Shown: one piece after another, positions 34,635 through 47,500 of the stretch
Layout: the number at the start of each line of letters is the position of its first letter
Position numbering within the stretch: the stretch's first letter is position 1
Source: Anthopleura xanthogrammica
Lineage: Eukaryota; Cnidaria; Anthozoa; Actiniaria; Actiniidae
Length of the DNA stretch: 64,000 bases
Direction: 5' to 3'
Assembly (NCBI GenBank): GCA_964019055.1
Contig: OZ025219.1
Coordinates: 6,389,888 to 6,453,887 of the forward strand
Program-made: the position numbers and the translations under genes
The notes under the pieces: generated by a model
Told to the model about the DNA's origin: nothing
The model's database searches: none
Seen by the model: only the letters and a program-made list of their open reading frames with translations

Positions 34635-35559
34635 TTAATTCATTACCGTAGGCACAAATAAACTTGCCATTCAGCTGGTAAAATGTCCATGCAATATAAC
34701 CATTTTCAATTTGTTTTTTTTGCTTTTTCCCCCGAAAAATTTCGAGATAAGTCTTACGTCCCCTCTCATTCCATTCAATGTGGCTGATTACATAATATGA
34801 GTTTAAAATATAATTTTTGAATCAAGAGTTATTTTATTAAGCCTTGAAGTTCATAATTTTCCAAAATTTATTTTCTACTAATTTTGAATTCCCTTGTTTA
34901 GGTGTTGCAGTCTGGCCTGTATGCCTTTGAGATCATGGAATGCATCCTTGCACATATCACAGAAATTATAAATTCAAAAACTAGATAATATTTAATATTA
35001 ATAAATAATTATTAATCTCTATCTAAAGTTTTGTAAAGACTAAATAACTACATAACTATTATTTCCAAAGTTGAAAGGAAAACTAGTAATGACCTTGTGG
35101 TACATACATGTACAGGGGTTTCAATAAAATCAGGCTATATAAACACGGCAAACGTTTTCTATTTGTTAATTGTAACCCCTGCATGTAGGATTATAGGACT
35201 GAAGTTGGGATATGCAAGATGGCAGAGCTTCTTGATATTGTTCCCAAATTTTGTCCCACAATTCTAAGCACCATTTAATTTGCTGCCATCCAATTTGAAT
35301 GCCTTCCGAACAGGCCACTAATTTTTACCTAACTGTTTCCCTTGAGAACAATCAAAAATATACACTGAATCAGAATATGATGGCCAATTATTCTTCTGAA
35401 TTGACTAGCCCTGTGTTCACGTGGAAACATTGAAATATTTTCACATCCATGAGAGGCTAGTCCGTCCAGAACAATTATAGTTATATTCAAAGTGGTCGCC
35501 ATATTTCAATTTGGTGTATATTTTATGCAATTTTTAATACTAGAATATACCTGCCCAGC

Positions 35560-38500
35560 CTAGACTTTTCCCTTGAATTTATGGAATTTATTATAATCGT
35601 TGTTGAGGGAGTTAAAGAGCTCCCTAGATCCTTTGTCCAGTACAGCATGTAAGAGAGCCATCTCATGTTCACCACACATGTCAAGGAGACAGTAAACACC
35701 AGGTACCAGTGCTTGCTGGAAAATAGCAAAAATACAAAACACCTCATTACTTAGTTCTGACCCTAGTTTTTAATTCCAGCCTGTCGCTATTTGACCTTAC
35801 GATTGTGCCTTCTACTAACAGTAGCCGACCTAATCATTAGCTGTTATATTTAAAGTGCTTATGATTAGGGGAGTTAAAAATTGGATTAATCTAAAAAAGG
35901 CCTATCGATTAGTTTCTTTAATGAAATAACTGAATTAAGACTATTGATTCACAGTTAAAACGTAGTTAATAAAAAGTAACAAAAGTCAGAGACAAAACTG
36001 TATAATTTTCAACTTAAATTAGGGCACATCATTGTGAACACCTTAAAAGTAGGAATTTTGGCTCAAAAACCACAATGGCTCGTGCAACCCTGAAAAGACC
36101 TCTGGGCTCTTCTAAGTACAGGTTGGTCAACTCAAAAATTCAAATTTGAATTAAGTGAATATGGTTTTAAATTTATGGAGAGAGGAAAACTGTTTGGATA
36201 ACATGTGCAAAAACAACGCTTGAATCAAGGGAGAGACCCAACAAACTCCAAACACACATGAGACACCATATGTAGTTAGTTTTTGCTGTCAGATGAAATC
36301 CAACTTAAAAAAAGGCTGGCTAGTGAATATTAAATAGTTCAATACAATACTAGTAAACACTTTTCTCCACATTTGCCTTCAAGTACTCACCTTGACACTT
36401 GCTTGAAGAGAGACTTGCTGTATTTGTTGGATGTAATCTGATATCATGTATGGTGCATACTAAATATAGAACAAATAAAAGCAATTTTAAGATCAGATAT
36501 CGAAAGCTCAGTTATTAAGGGACAATTTATTTTTATTGAGGGGGAGGTACGTGGCCAGTGCTTTTTTGTGGGTCATGAAAAAATACAATAAATCATTGAT
36601 GCAGAAATTGCAAATTTACTAAATAAATTTAGTAACTATATAATTTATATAGTTTATTTTGACAAGTTTATGCTCCTCAAGTTCTTTTTTTAAAGATTCT
36701 TGTAATGACCACCTCTATTCTTGAATTCATCATGACACATTTTACATCTATAAAGAGGGTCAGGTCTGTTCATGTGCAAGTCTCATGTTGCAATGGAAAT
36801 ACCATGCATATACCTTAGAAAACGTAGTTTTGTGTGTTGCTATTTCCTGGTACAATCTGCAAGAAAATGAATGAATTTGGTAATTATACTCACTCTGATC
36901 AATGTTGATGGTGATGCATCATGATGATGGTGGTGGTTATGATCATGGTGATTGTGATGATGTTGCTGTTTGCTACTGAGGATATACACTGTATATGGTG
37001 ATGCTGTTTTTGATGATACGATAATGATGGTGATGCTGCAGATGTTGCTGCTGCTGTTGTTGATGATAATGATGGTGATGATGCTGATAGATGATGGTGA
37101 TGCTGCTAATAGATGGTGATGCTGCTGATATTGATGATAATGATGGTGATGCTGATGGTGATGCTGCTGCTGATGGTGATGATATAATAGTGATCATGCT
37201 GTTGCTACAGCTGCTGGTGCTGTAGATGATAATGATGGTGATGCTTGTGCTGATGGATGATGGTGACATGATGCAGTTGCTGTTTGCTGCTGCTAATGAT
37301 GGTGATGCTGCTGCTGCTGTTGTTGATGATGATGGTGATGCTGCTTGCTAATGGATGACTGGTGATGATTATATGATGGTGATGATGCAGTTGTTTGCTG
37401 CTAATAAATAATGATTATGATGTTGATATTATTGCTGCTGCTGTCATGATGATCACAATAATAAAGTTGAAAGTTCAAAATACAGTTTTATTGTAATTAC
37501 CTGGCCATTTTCTGTGCACAAACCAGCTCACTGTCCAAGTGAAGCTTCATTTCAGGTTTCAGTTCACCTTGAACACCTTGTTCAGTTCTTTTGTTGCCAT
37601 GTTGACCAAGACTCCATAACATGTCTGGTAGTTTTGCAGTTAATTGTCAAACAACTCATCACTCTTTTTACCCACAAGTTATAGAATTAGGAAGTTTTTG
37701 AGTCACTGTATCAAAGACCACAGAGTCCCTTCAAAAGTGGGGAGGGGCAAACTTAGATTGAAAGATGAAGGAAACTAGGTGTATGTGTGTGTGTGTGGGG
37801 GGGGGGGCTGATTGAAAGATGAAGGAAACTAGGTGTGTGTGTGGGGGGGGGGGGGGGGTGGGGGCTGATAGTTGGAAATATAGTGGACATTAGCAAAATG
37901 TGTTGGGCAGAGCCCCTCCCTCTCTGCAGTCCGTGAGTCAGGGGGGCACAGGTTCCTTTCCCCCCTCATCTTGATGGTCATTGCGTTTATTCTTCAAAGG
38001 ATACTTTTAACACATGTAACAAAAACATGGACAGAGTTGTAAACTGCCTCACTCTGATGAAACAAAATGGAACTCAGTAGACCATATTGTGCTTGAAACA
38101 AAATTGGAAACCTGCAATCAAAGATAATTATTATAAAAATATTGAAATTATATAGCAATAAAGATATTCAAAAATGACAGATCAAACCTCTCTTTGCTGT
38201 CATTCAGGGGAACAAGCAGGCTACCATGGAATGCCAATGTACAATGATGAGACTGGATGAAATTCTGATGAAAATATTCAAAAAATGGAATGGGATGAAT
38301 AAGTAAAGAAATATGGTAAAATATAAAATGGAATGAGACAAAACCAATTGGGTGGGTAGAATAAAATGGAATGGGATGAAAAAATGGAGAAAGGGATGGA
38401 TGAGAGAAAAAAGATAGGGTAAGATGAACGGTCAGAATGGATGGAATGGTATGAATAGATAATGGATGGAGAGTTGCCTTACCGTTCCTAGTGATAATAA

Positions 38501-41500
38501 TTTAGTCATAGCTTGAAGTGTGAGAACACTGAGGTCAATGTTGCTAGTAGATACTTGGAGGATTGATTGAAGAGCCATCAGAACCTGAAAAAGGGACAAA
38601 ATTTATACAATATATAAAATTTATAAATTAAAAAAGAGATTAAAGGGATAAATGAAAGAAATGGAACATATGGAATGGAAAATAGAATAGAATCAAATAA
38701 ATGGAATGTATGGAATGGAATAGGAAAAAAAATAAGAAAAAAGTTTTAGAGTGGAAATCAAAGCAATGGATACCATGATAGTATAGAACTGGGAAATAAA
38801 AACGAAATGAGTGGAAAAAGATTGCAATGAAAAAAGCACCACTAACCTGAGGAAGAACTGGACGAAGTTCTTTCTTTTTAAGTTTTGGAAAACGTCCTGA
38901 CAGTATCATAGACCAGACTTGAATACAAGTTGAAATCCGATGAACTGAACTTTTATTGAGAGCTTTTGAGGTCTGCAAAAAAAATATTCCCATAGATGTA
39001 GATTAGTGGTTATAAAATATATCATGTTGGGTATTGGTGTTGGAAGTAGTTTAATGACAAAGATGCTAGTTAGTGAAAACCCCTCCTCATAAGTGGAAGC
39101 ACAAGCCAAGAAAAGGAAAACCTTCCTATCTCTTACAGATTCCAAATCCATTCTGCTTTTTATTAAGTATCTCTCTATTGTGTTGTACTCTGTGATTATA
39201 ACAAATTACTTGGAAAGCAAGGGTGTCATAATGATAAGAGTGCTTGCCACTCACCAATGCACACAGGGTTCTGAGTTCCACTTGACTCAGGGTTGTATGT
39301 GAGTTGGGTTTCTAGTTGGTTCTCTCCTGTGCTTCAAGGGTTTTTCTTCCTCCCTCCACAAAAATCAACTTCTAAATTCCAATTCGATCATGGAACAAGG
39401 ACCTCAGGTTTGTTAGCCACTGGCTATTAAGTGCTGCCCTCATAAAAAAAAAAAGGAGGATTACTCAGTTTTTGAATTTCACTTTGTCATCAGTTGCTTC
39501 TGACTTAAATTCTGCCTGACTTAGTTTAAGTTTTAATTCCTAAATTTCCTTACCAGTTCATTACAGAGGCCTTTGAGGAGAACCACAAGTATATCTGAGG
39601 GAGAACTGAGCAATAAGGACAAAACACTTTCCAAGGCCTTTCCTCTCATTTCATCAATATTATCTTCCTTCTCACATTCTATCTTATTCATGAAACTCAA
39701 TAAAGATGCCAACAAACTGCAGTGGAAGTCCTGAGGAAGATCTAGCTTTAGAATTCCCAGTGACAGGTATAATACATCCAGAAAATGAAGAGAGGATTTT
39801 TTGAGTTTTTCAGTCACATTCTTTAGGGTTTTTTCTTGTGGATTTTGGAGTGAGTTAACTGCAAATGTTAAAATAGATGGTAGAATGGGACACCATTGCA
39901 ATTGTTGAAACTCCTCTTTTGTTTGAGACAGTTTTCTAAAAACAAAGCAAAAAGTTAGTCTAGAAATGAATAAACAAATTAATGAATAAACAAAAATTAT
40001 AATTATAAATTAATGAATGGAGATGTAGATGAATGCAAGGATGGAAGGATGGATGGATGGAAGGGTGGATGGATGGATAGATGGATGGATGAATAAATGG
40101 ATGCAGAAATAGATGCATATTAAAAGGATAGATGGATGCATGCATGCATTGATACATGGAAGCATGGCTGGATGAATAATTGGATTCAAGAATGAATGAA
40201 TGAATGAATGAATGGATGGATGGATGGATGGATATGGATGGATGGACAGACGGACGGATGAATGTATGGATGGAAGGAAGGAAGGATGAAATTTAAAAAA
40301 TTACCTGGATGTCTGTGCTATACTGTAGATATGTATAACAGCTGAATACGAATCAACCAGGACAGGCAATCCCTTCAAAACAGATTCCACACACTTGACA
40401 GCATCACAAGAACCCTTCTTTATGGATTGTCTTTTCTTGTCATTCTTTGCAGAGATGGCACCAAGTAGGTGCAGCAGTGAGGGTGCCATATTTGTTGCTA
40501 ATTTTGCAGACATCCTTACTTCATTTAACCTTGAGGTCTTACAAGCAATCACCTACCATTAGATAAAGTTTACAGAAAAAAATATTAACATTATTATTTT
40601 TGTGTTTATAAATTCTTTGCAGGGGTTGTGACTGTTTTAATTGAGAATGATGTTTCTAGAGGTACAGTAGCACAATCATCAAGCCCTGCAGACACCATAT
40701 GTGAATTGAGTTTGTTTGATGTGTTGTTCTCTCCTGTGCTATGAGGGTTTTCTCTGGGTACTCCAGTTTCCTTCCTGCGTAAAAATCAACATGTGAGTGA
40801 GCGTTCATTTTAGAAATCATTTTTATTACCTTTTCTAATACATCCAGAACTCCACCAAATATTCTAAGCAGGGGCTTGTTGTCCTGTATAATTCCAATAA
40901 CTGAAGGATGTTTTGCCTTTTCTAGCTCTTTTGTTAGACCATCTATACCATCTGTCATCTGAAATATAAACATCATTGCTTAACTTTAACAACAGTGTAA
41001 CAATGAAAAGCTATTGGTTATTTTAATATGAAGAAAAGACTCTCATTCACTCCTTTTGTAACTAGTAAATTAATCATCATTCACCTTGTTTACACAGCCA
41101 CAAACAGAAGATGCAGGTGATGCAGTTCTTAATAGATATTTCATCAGTGTACAGATCAGATGGATTGATGTGCTCTCTAACTGCCCTGAATATCTCTCTC
41201 CTCTCTAAAAAAACAGAAATGTAAAAATATAAAAATTTATAAGAAATTACCAAATGAATAGCATTGTCAGTAACTATTGTTCATAGCAATTTTGAATTAT
41301 TAATATCATCTTTATCTTAACAATAACTGTTAGTATTATTGTTATAGTATTATTGTTAGTATTATTTATTTATGTTAATAGATAGATAATACAAATACCT
41401 CTGTCTGACATGATGTCAAATATGATGACAGCATCCAGGAAAGGAAGGAATCCAGGTTGATGACATGGTGGATTATGAATCTCTTTTTAGAGATACACCC

Positions 41501-44500
41501 ATTAATTATGATATCCAACAGCTGGTGGTCCAAGAACAATGCCTTGTGGTATTCCTTACTTTCTCCCTATACATACCCAAAACAAAATAATTATCTAATT
41601 TCATAACTGCATCTTTTCAGAATGCAAACATTACCAAAAAAAATGGAGAAAAAATGTAAACGTGTGGGGGGGGGGGGGAGACTTTTTACAACCATCACTT
41701 CCTGTACAGGGTTTTTCCAAGGTTTGCTTCATGTGCACACAATCTACCACTACATTCACTATAGAGCTGTTAAGTTGTGACATATTTTTCCGGGTCTAAC
41801 TGCTCACAAAAACCAATAAAATAAAGCAAAAAAATGTTCTTAATGAACTAACCTCCACATGACACCTATGCCAAGTAATAACTAATAATTAGTAAATATT
41901 ATCCTTGCTCAGACAGCCCTACCTGCTGTACACAACTGTGTACTAAAGTATCACATGTCATCAAACCAATAACACATGCCGAGTGATTGACATCTGTTAA
42001 CCAATCAAGTGGGAGACAAGCAAGTATCTATAACACAACAAAAAGAAGATAAAATAGGTAAATCTGAAACCTAATGATTGGACAAAATGAAGCAGTTTGT
42101 TGAGCACATGTCTGTGTTATGATCGTTGTCTCTTACTTGTGCATTACTGTAAGTTAGTTGTGGATTCCTAGATGTATGCTACAGGGGCTCCCATACAAGA
42201 AGGAGGCCGGGGATGCTTGCTGGAAATTTTGAAAATGAGCCTGAAGAGGTACCCAAGTCCTGTCCAGGTGGGCGTTGCAAATAATGATTTTTACCAATAA
42301 ATCTCAGGTATCTTATTTCCTGACAAACACCCTAAAATGTACCAGCTTATTCGCTGGTGGTCATTTCGTAACACCCTGAGAAGTACTGAATCCCAGATCT
42401 GGAACCCTAAAAGGCACAATGAGCATCCTGAGCAGCCCTTTTCCTTTCCCCCTGGAATGCATGTGTCATATAATTCAAATTAAACTTACTGACAGACAGT
42501 TGGCAATCATTTTGAGTTTCTCCAGGTTTTTATCAGTAACTTGGCAGCATAGTCCTTTTGAAGTTTGAAGCTCATCTAAAGCACTGTTGAATGCCTTTCC
42601 AAGTGATAATACAGGACTGACAGCTTTAGAAAGTAATTTATCTGTACTCTCTGCCTCTTGACTAATGTCTTCTTCATCTTCAGATGTTGAAACTTAATTT
42701 AAACAAATATTCATTATCAAAATTCAAAATCTTGAACTCGGAGTAAAATACTTACATTTCAAAAAAAAAAAAAACTAAATTATTTTTCAATAAATTATAG
42801 AAATATTGAATTGGGATGAAGGCTTACTATGACCTTCCAAGGGTATACAACAACCTTTTGACTTCACATCTTTTGTCATTATTTACATGTAAACTATCAA
42901 TTCCTTGGGTACCTAAGCAACAGCCACTCATTGACAAGTTGCTATAGCAACCATAGGTTTTAACTACCACAGCAACAACAAAATGTGTTACCATGGTAAT
43001 AATTAAATAGCCAATGCCTCTATATAGTCTATCACACCAGATAATATATTTTTGGCACCAGTTCAATTCAATATTCAATTTCCTAAAGCAATTATTTACC
43101 AATTTCATCTTCACTGTCTTTGTCTTCTTCTTCCTCTTCTTCCCCTTTGTCAAGATCCATAACATCACCATTCACTGCTACATCTCCTTGTAGTGTTCCT
43201 AATACTGTAACTATGTTAACCAGCTTTTTATGTGGTTGAGCAGTGAAGTTACATGAGCTGATAGAGAAAAGTAAGAAATAAGTAAATTTGTTAATAATAA
43301 TAATGTACGGTAAATCCTCTATTAACCCCCCCCCCCCCTCCTCAAATAAGCCTGCTCCCTAATAAGTGCCCCCTTTTTAAAGGAAGAAATTTAATAAGCC
43401 CCCCTCTATTAATCTCCCCCTCTCCAATAAGCTCCCTCTCAGATGTGGGTGAAATATATAAGTCTACCTGGGGAGTTAATAGAGGATTTACAGTATGATT
43501 TATGATTTATATAGTGCGGTAATCACAAGTATTTCATAATGTTGACCACAATGTAGTTAGTGACATCATAGCCTTTGCAAATAGATAGCTACCTCAGTCA
43601 CTCAGTCACAGGAAATTAACCAAAGAAATTATAAATTAATAATAACATCAGGTCTCATATTTGGTTTTTCTTCAAATTTGCTTTAATATTAATTTGATTT
43701 TGTTTTCCTACTCATCATGACTGGACTTTCCATCACTTGTTTAGTAGAAGGTCCAGAATGGGGATCTAGGTTTTGTCAACACCCAAATATAATACAAAAA
43801 AGGTGTGAAAATTTTGAATTCTAGAACACTACAGGTAAAAAGTTACACCATGAAGTACTTCTCAACATAAATAAAAAAAATTCTCACAAACCTCAACAAT
43901 TCTCCAATATGATTCCAAAGGGAAGACACCAAGCAGTCTTGCATGAATGGAACAAGATGAAATGCAGCACTCTGCAGAAGTGTCTTGGATATAGACTGCA
44001 TGGACAAGACACTAGAAACCAGTGATACAAACAATGGATTAGCCAGATATCAATACTAATACCAACAAAATGTGTTAGAAGTCCATGTTAAAGTTGAATG
44101 CAAATAAGAATGATTCCGTATCCAATTTACAGACTTCTCCTGGGCATGGGTAGCCTGGGTAGCAAGACCTTATATCTTGTCCTGAAGGACTACTGAGCAA
44201 GGGCCTGCTATACAGGCTATCTCCTGGGTGAATGATCTTTTAACTATTGTTTTTTTAGAATATAATTTGATAAGAAGTACATTGTATTATAGTAGGCATA
44301 GCTCAGTTGGTTAGTGCGCAGCCTTCGGAGCTAGAGGTCCATGGTTCAATCCTCAGGATCTCCACGTCTGTTTCGACTTCTTTCTAATCCGTATAGCTTC
44401 AGCTTTGAATACTCTTAAAACAGAGCACTGATGGAGAGAGGGGGTAAAGTGCGCACCGTCGGCTTCCATTGATACCAGCCACGTAGCTGAAGGAACTACC

Positions 44501-47500
44501 GACGTTAAATATATTACTTTCTTTTTTTACTCAATAGAGGATTTGCACCATCATGTGATGGCAGCCATGACAGGAGGAACAACAATAGAGTCTTTTTCCA
44601 CCTGGAAAACTGAATGCTTTTTCATGTAAATCAGATTAGACCAGATTCAATTGTTCCTGCCTCCTGTCATGGCTGCCATTACGTGATTGTACAAAGCCTA
44701 TATACTCTAGTACTCAATGGTACTTAATAGTACTCAAACTCCAAGTAAGTACTGACTTACTTTTCAGATATGATGGTTTGGTCTGAAGCAGGTTCTGTGT
44801 CAGTAGATACCAGTGACTGAATGAGGCAGCGAGTAAACTTTAGTCGTTGTTGGTCTAAGCATACAGGAAGTAAAAGTGATGCTTGGTCACACAGACAGTG
44901 CCAGTACGCTAGTGAAAAATTGAGTTTATTGATGGTCCAAACCTGTTAAAATATAAAAAAAATGGATGAATGGGATGAAATGAAAAGGATGGGTGAATGA
45001 AATGAATGAATGAGTGAAGAAGGAACTATTAAATGGATGGATGGATGGATGGGATGGATTAGTGGATGAAATGCAATGCCAGTATGCCAGTGAAAATTGT
45101 TTTGAGGATGGTCCAAACCTTTTAAAAATGAAAAATGAATGAATGGGATAAGATGACCTGGCTTGGTGAATCAAAATGAATGAATGAATGAATGGCTGGA
45201 TGGATGACAGAATGAGTGCAAATTTATGCACACCCATGCTGTGTACATATGTGCCAGGGTCAGTTGAGGCATACTTTACCTGTTTATTCCAAGATGATGG
45301 ACTGTTGTATGATATATCATCACTAAGACTAAAAATGTGGCCCAAAAGCTGCTGAAAATCTGTATGACAATGAGCTGAGCTGTCCTGTATAAGAAGAACT
45401 CTCATCCTTTGAATGCAAACCAAAACCAACAAGTATTGCAGTCTCTCATTCCCTTGTTTTCTCGTCTTCAAACTTTTCTGTAAGTATCCCTCGATGTACT
45501 TCTCCCAATAGATGTTTAGATCATCTGATATGCAGCCTAGTTTTCCAAGAAAGATCTTTATTTCTTGTAAGGCATGAAACAGTACAAGAACTGATAGAGA
45601 TAAAGATTCAGCAAAGACCTGTAAAAGATGTGAAGGAAGTGATATAAACAAATCCTAACAACCCTAATCTCCATTAAGAATTTTAGGGGGAAACTTGACA
45701 GAAACTTCAAAATAAGTAAGGTATAAAGAAAAAAGGGGGAACGGAAGGAAGGAAGGAGGTAGGGAGGGATAGGGAAGAAGGGATAGAAGGAAAGAAGGAA
45801 TGAACAAACAAACAAACAAACGAATGAATGAACAAAGGAAGGAACAGACAAATGAATGAATGAATGAACGAATGAACTAACAAACAAACAAACAAACAAA
45901 CAAAGGAACAAACAAATAAATGACAGATGATGAAATGAAGGCAGGGAGGGAAGAAGGCAGGGAGGGAAGAATGAAGGGAGGAAGAAGGAAGGAGGGAAGG
46001 AAGGAAAGAAGGAGTTCAGGAAATGGAAAGAAGAGAATAAAGGAGAGAAGGATAACTTTCAGTCTCCATCCCCCACCCACTTCTTTCTTGTCCCACTTGG
46101 ACTTTCATATCACTTATCTCTGTCATTAAAATACAAGTTACTGTAGATATTCAACTCTGAAAACACAACGTTACCATACTCATAGATACTGTACCTTATT
46201 ATTTCTCATATTTGCTTCCCAAAGAGGACCCAGTACATCAGCAACTGATTCATGATATAAACTAGATAAAGTTCTCTTAGTAGACTCCACTGTGTGTTGT
46301 TCAGTCACACCACCCAAGGTTGTATTCAACAGAAACAAACTAAAAAGTCCAACAACTCTTTCAAGGCTAAAAATAATATTATCCATCTTGTTTTCTTGTT
46401 TGTGCTCAGTTGTTGCTTGTTCTTTCAGACCTTGCAAGGCAGGTAGATAATGGTGACAAATTTCTGAATTCATTGTTTTCCATAATGAAGTGGATAGTCC
46501 ATATGGGAGTGACTGACAAGCTTTAATCAACCTGCACAAATAAATAGGGGAAAATATATATTATTAAGTTATATAGGCCTTTCTTAATATTTATTCATGA
46601 AGTGCTTAGCCTCACTTTCATGCAGCTATGACCACATTTAATATATTGGCATACTTCAATGCACAGGCTTTTTGATGCAAAGCTGGCTGGTTTTACCAAA
46701 TAAGGCATGAAAAACCTTGTTTGGCCTGTGCATGGAAGTATGCGCATACATGAAATGTGGTCATAGCTGCATGAACGTGAGGCTAAGCACTTCATGAATA
46801 AATATTAAGGCATATTGTACATGTAATATACACATTAGCAAAGGTTCCAAGCTTAATGTATATTGTTTGTTCTGATATTTAGCTAGTGTTCAATAGAGCA
46901 GTTTTCATAAAATGTATTATTTAATGTATGAGTATTTAATGTATGAGTGTGAAATGACATGGCAAATAGCTGTGCCATATCTTGGAGGAATCACTGGAAA
47001 ACATGGGGAAGCCATTATTGCAATGTTACAGCATGCTGTACTGTGTACATCATGTACTGTAGTTGTTGTAAGTCAGTATGCTTCCCACTCACACAAAACG
47101 AATGTACTCCAAAGGCTGTAGCTGTACTGTATCTTACCATAGCCATAACTAATAATGCACTGTGATTGGAGGAATTATTCATTAGCAGACAATGGGAAGC
47201 CATTCTAATGTTACTGTACACCATCAATGTACACGTACAGTAAGTGCTGTACAGTCAGTACCATAATTGATAATATCATGTGCTCCCACTCATGCAAAAA
47301 GGACTCTTACTAAATGCCTTCTTTACAATCATGTAAGTGAGCAAGCAGCTGCCAATGTTTGGTTGGTATATGGCTTTGCACACTATATTCCAGATATTAG
47401 TTAAAATGTAATGGTGGATGAGTAACTTACTCTTCTCTGACAAGATCAGGAAATCCTCTCCATGTACCATTCATATTTCTATTGGTTCTGAGTGCTTCCA

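Larger units (their letters stand above)
33490..34988 (+). pseudogene. GLMN: Duplicated glomulin 3' end, frameshifted
   Basis: It carries the last part of exon 18 (33490-33521), exon 19 (34171-34252) and exon 20 (34902-34988). Exon 19 is 82 bases here against 86 in the working copy, a 4-base deletion within GAGGTAAATTTC that shifts the frame and soon gives a stop. Exon 20 is intact. There is no upstream exon or promoter, so this is a dead partial copy. Confidence 0.85.
33490..36762. repeat. Tandem duplication, copy 2 (glomulin/URB2 tails)
   Basis: Second copy of the block described at 25483-28764. It begins with the exon-18 fragment directly fused to satellite sequence and ends in the URB2 intron between exons 30 and 31. 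It differs from copy 1 by a short pentamer tract, a TTTAGCCCTGTGGTGG minisatellite and a 259-bp MITE. Confidence 0.9.

Noticed and set aside
44292..44370. Functional tRNA gene
   Set aside because: A and B boxes are present, but the arms pair poorly and the same sequence with an attached body recurs elsewhere, as expected for a SINE.
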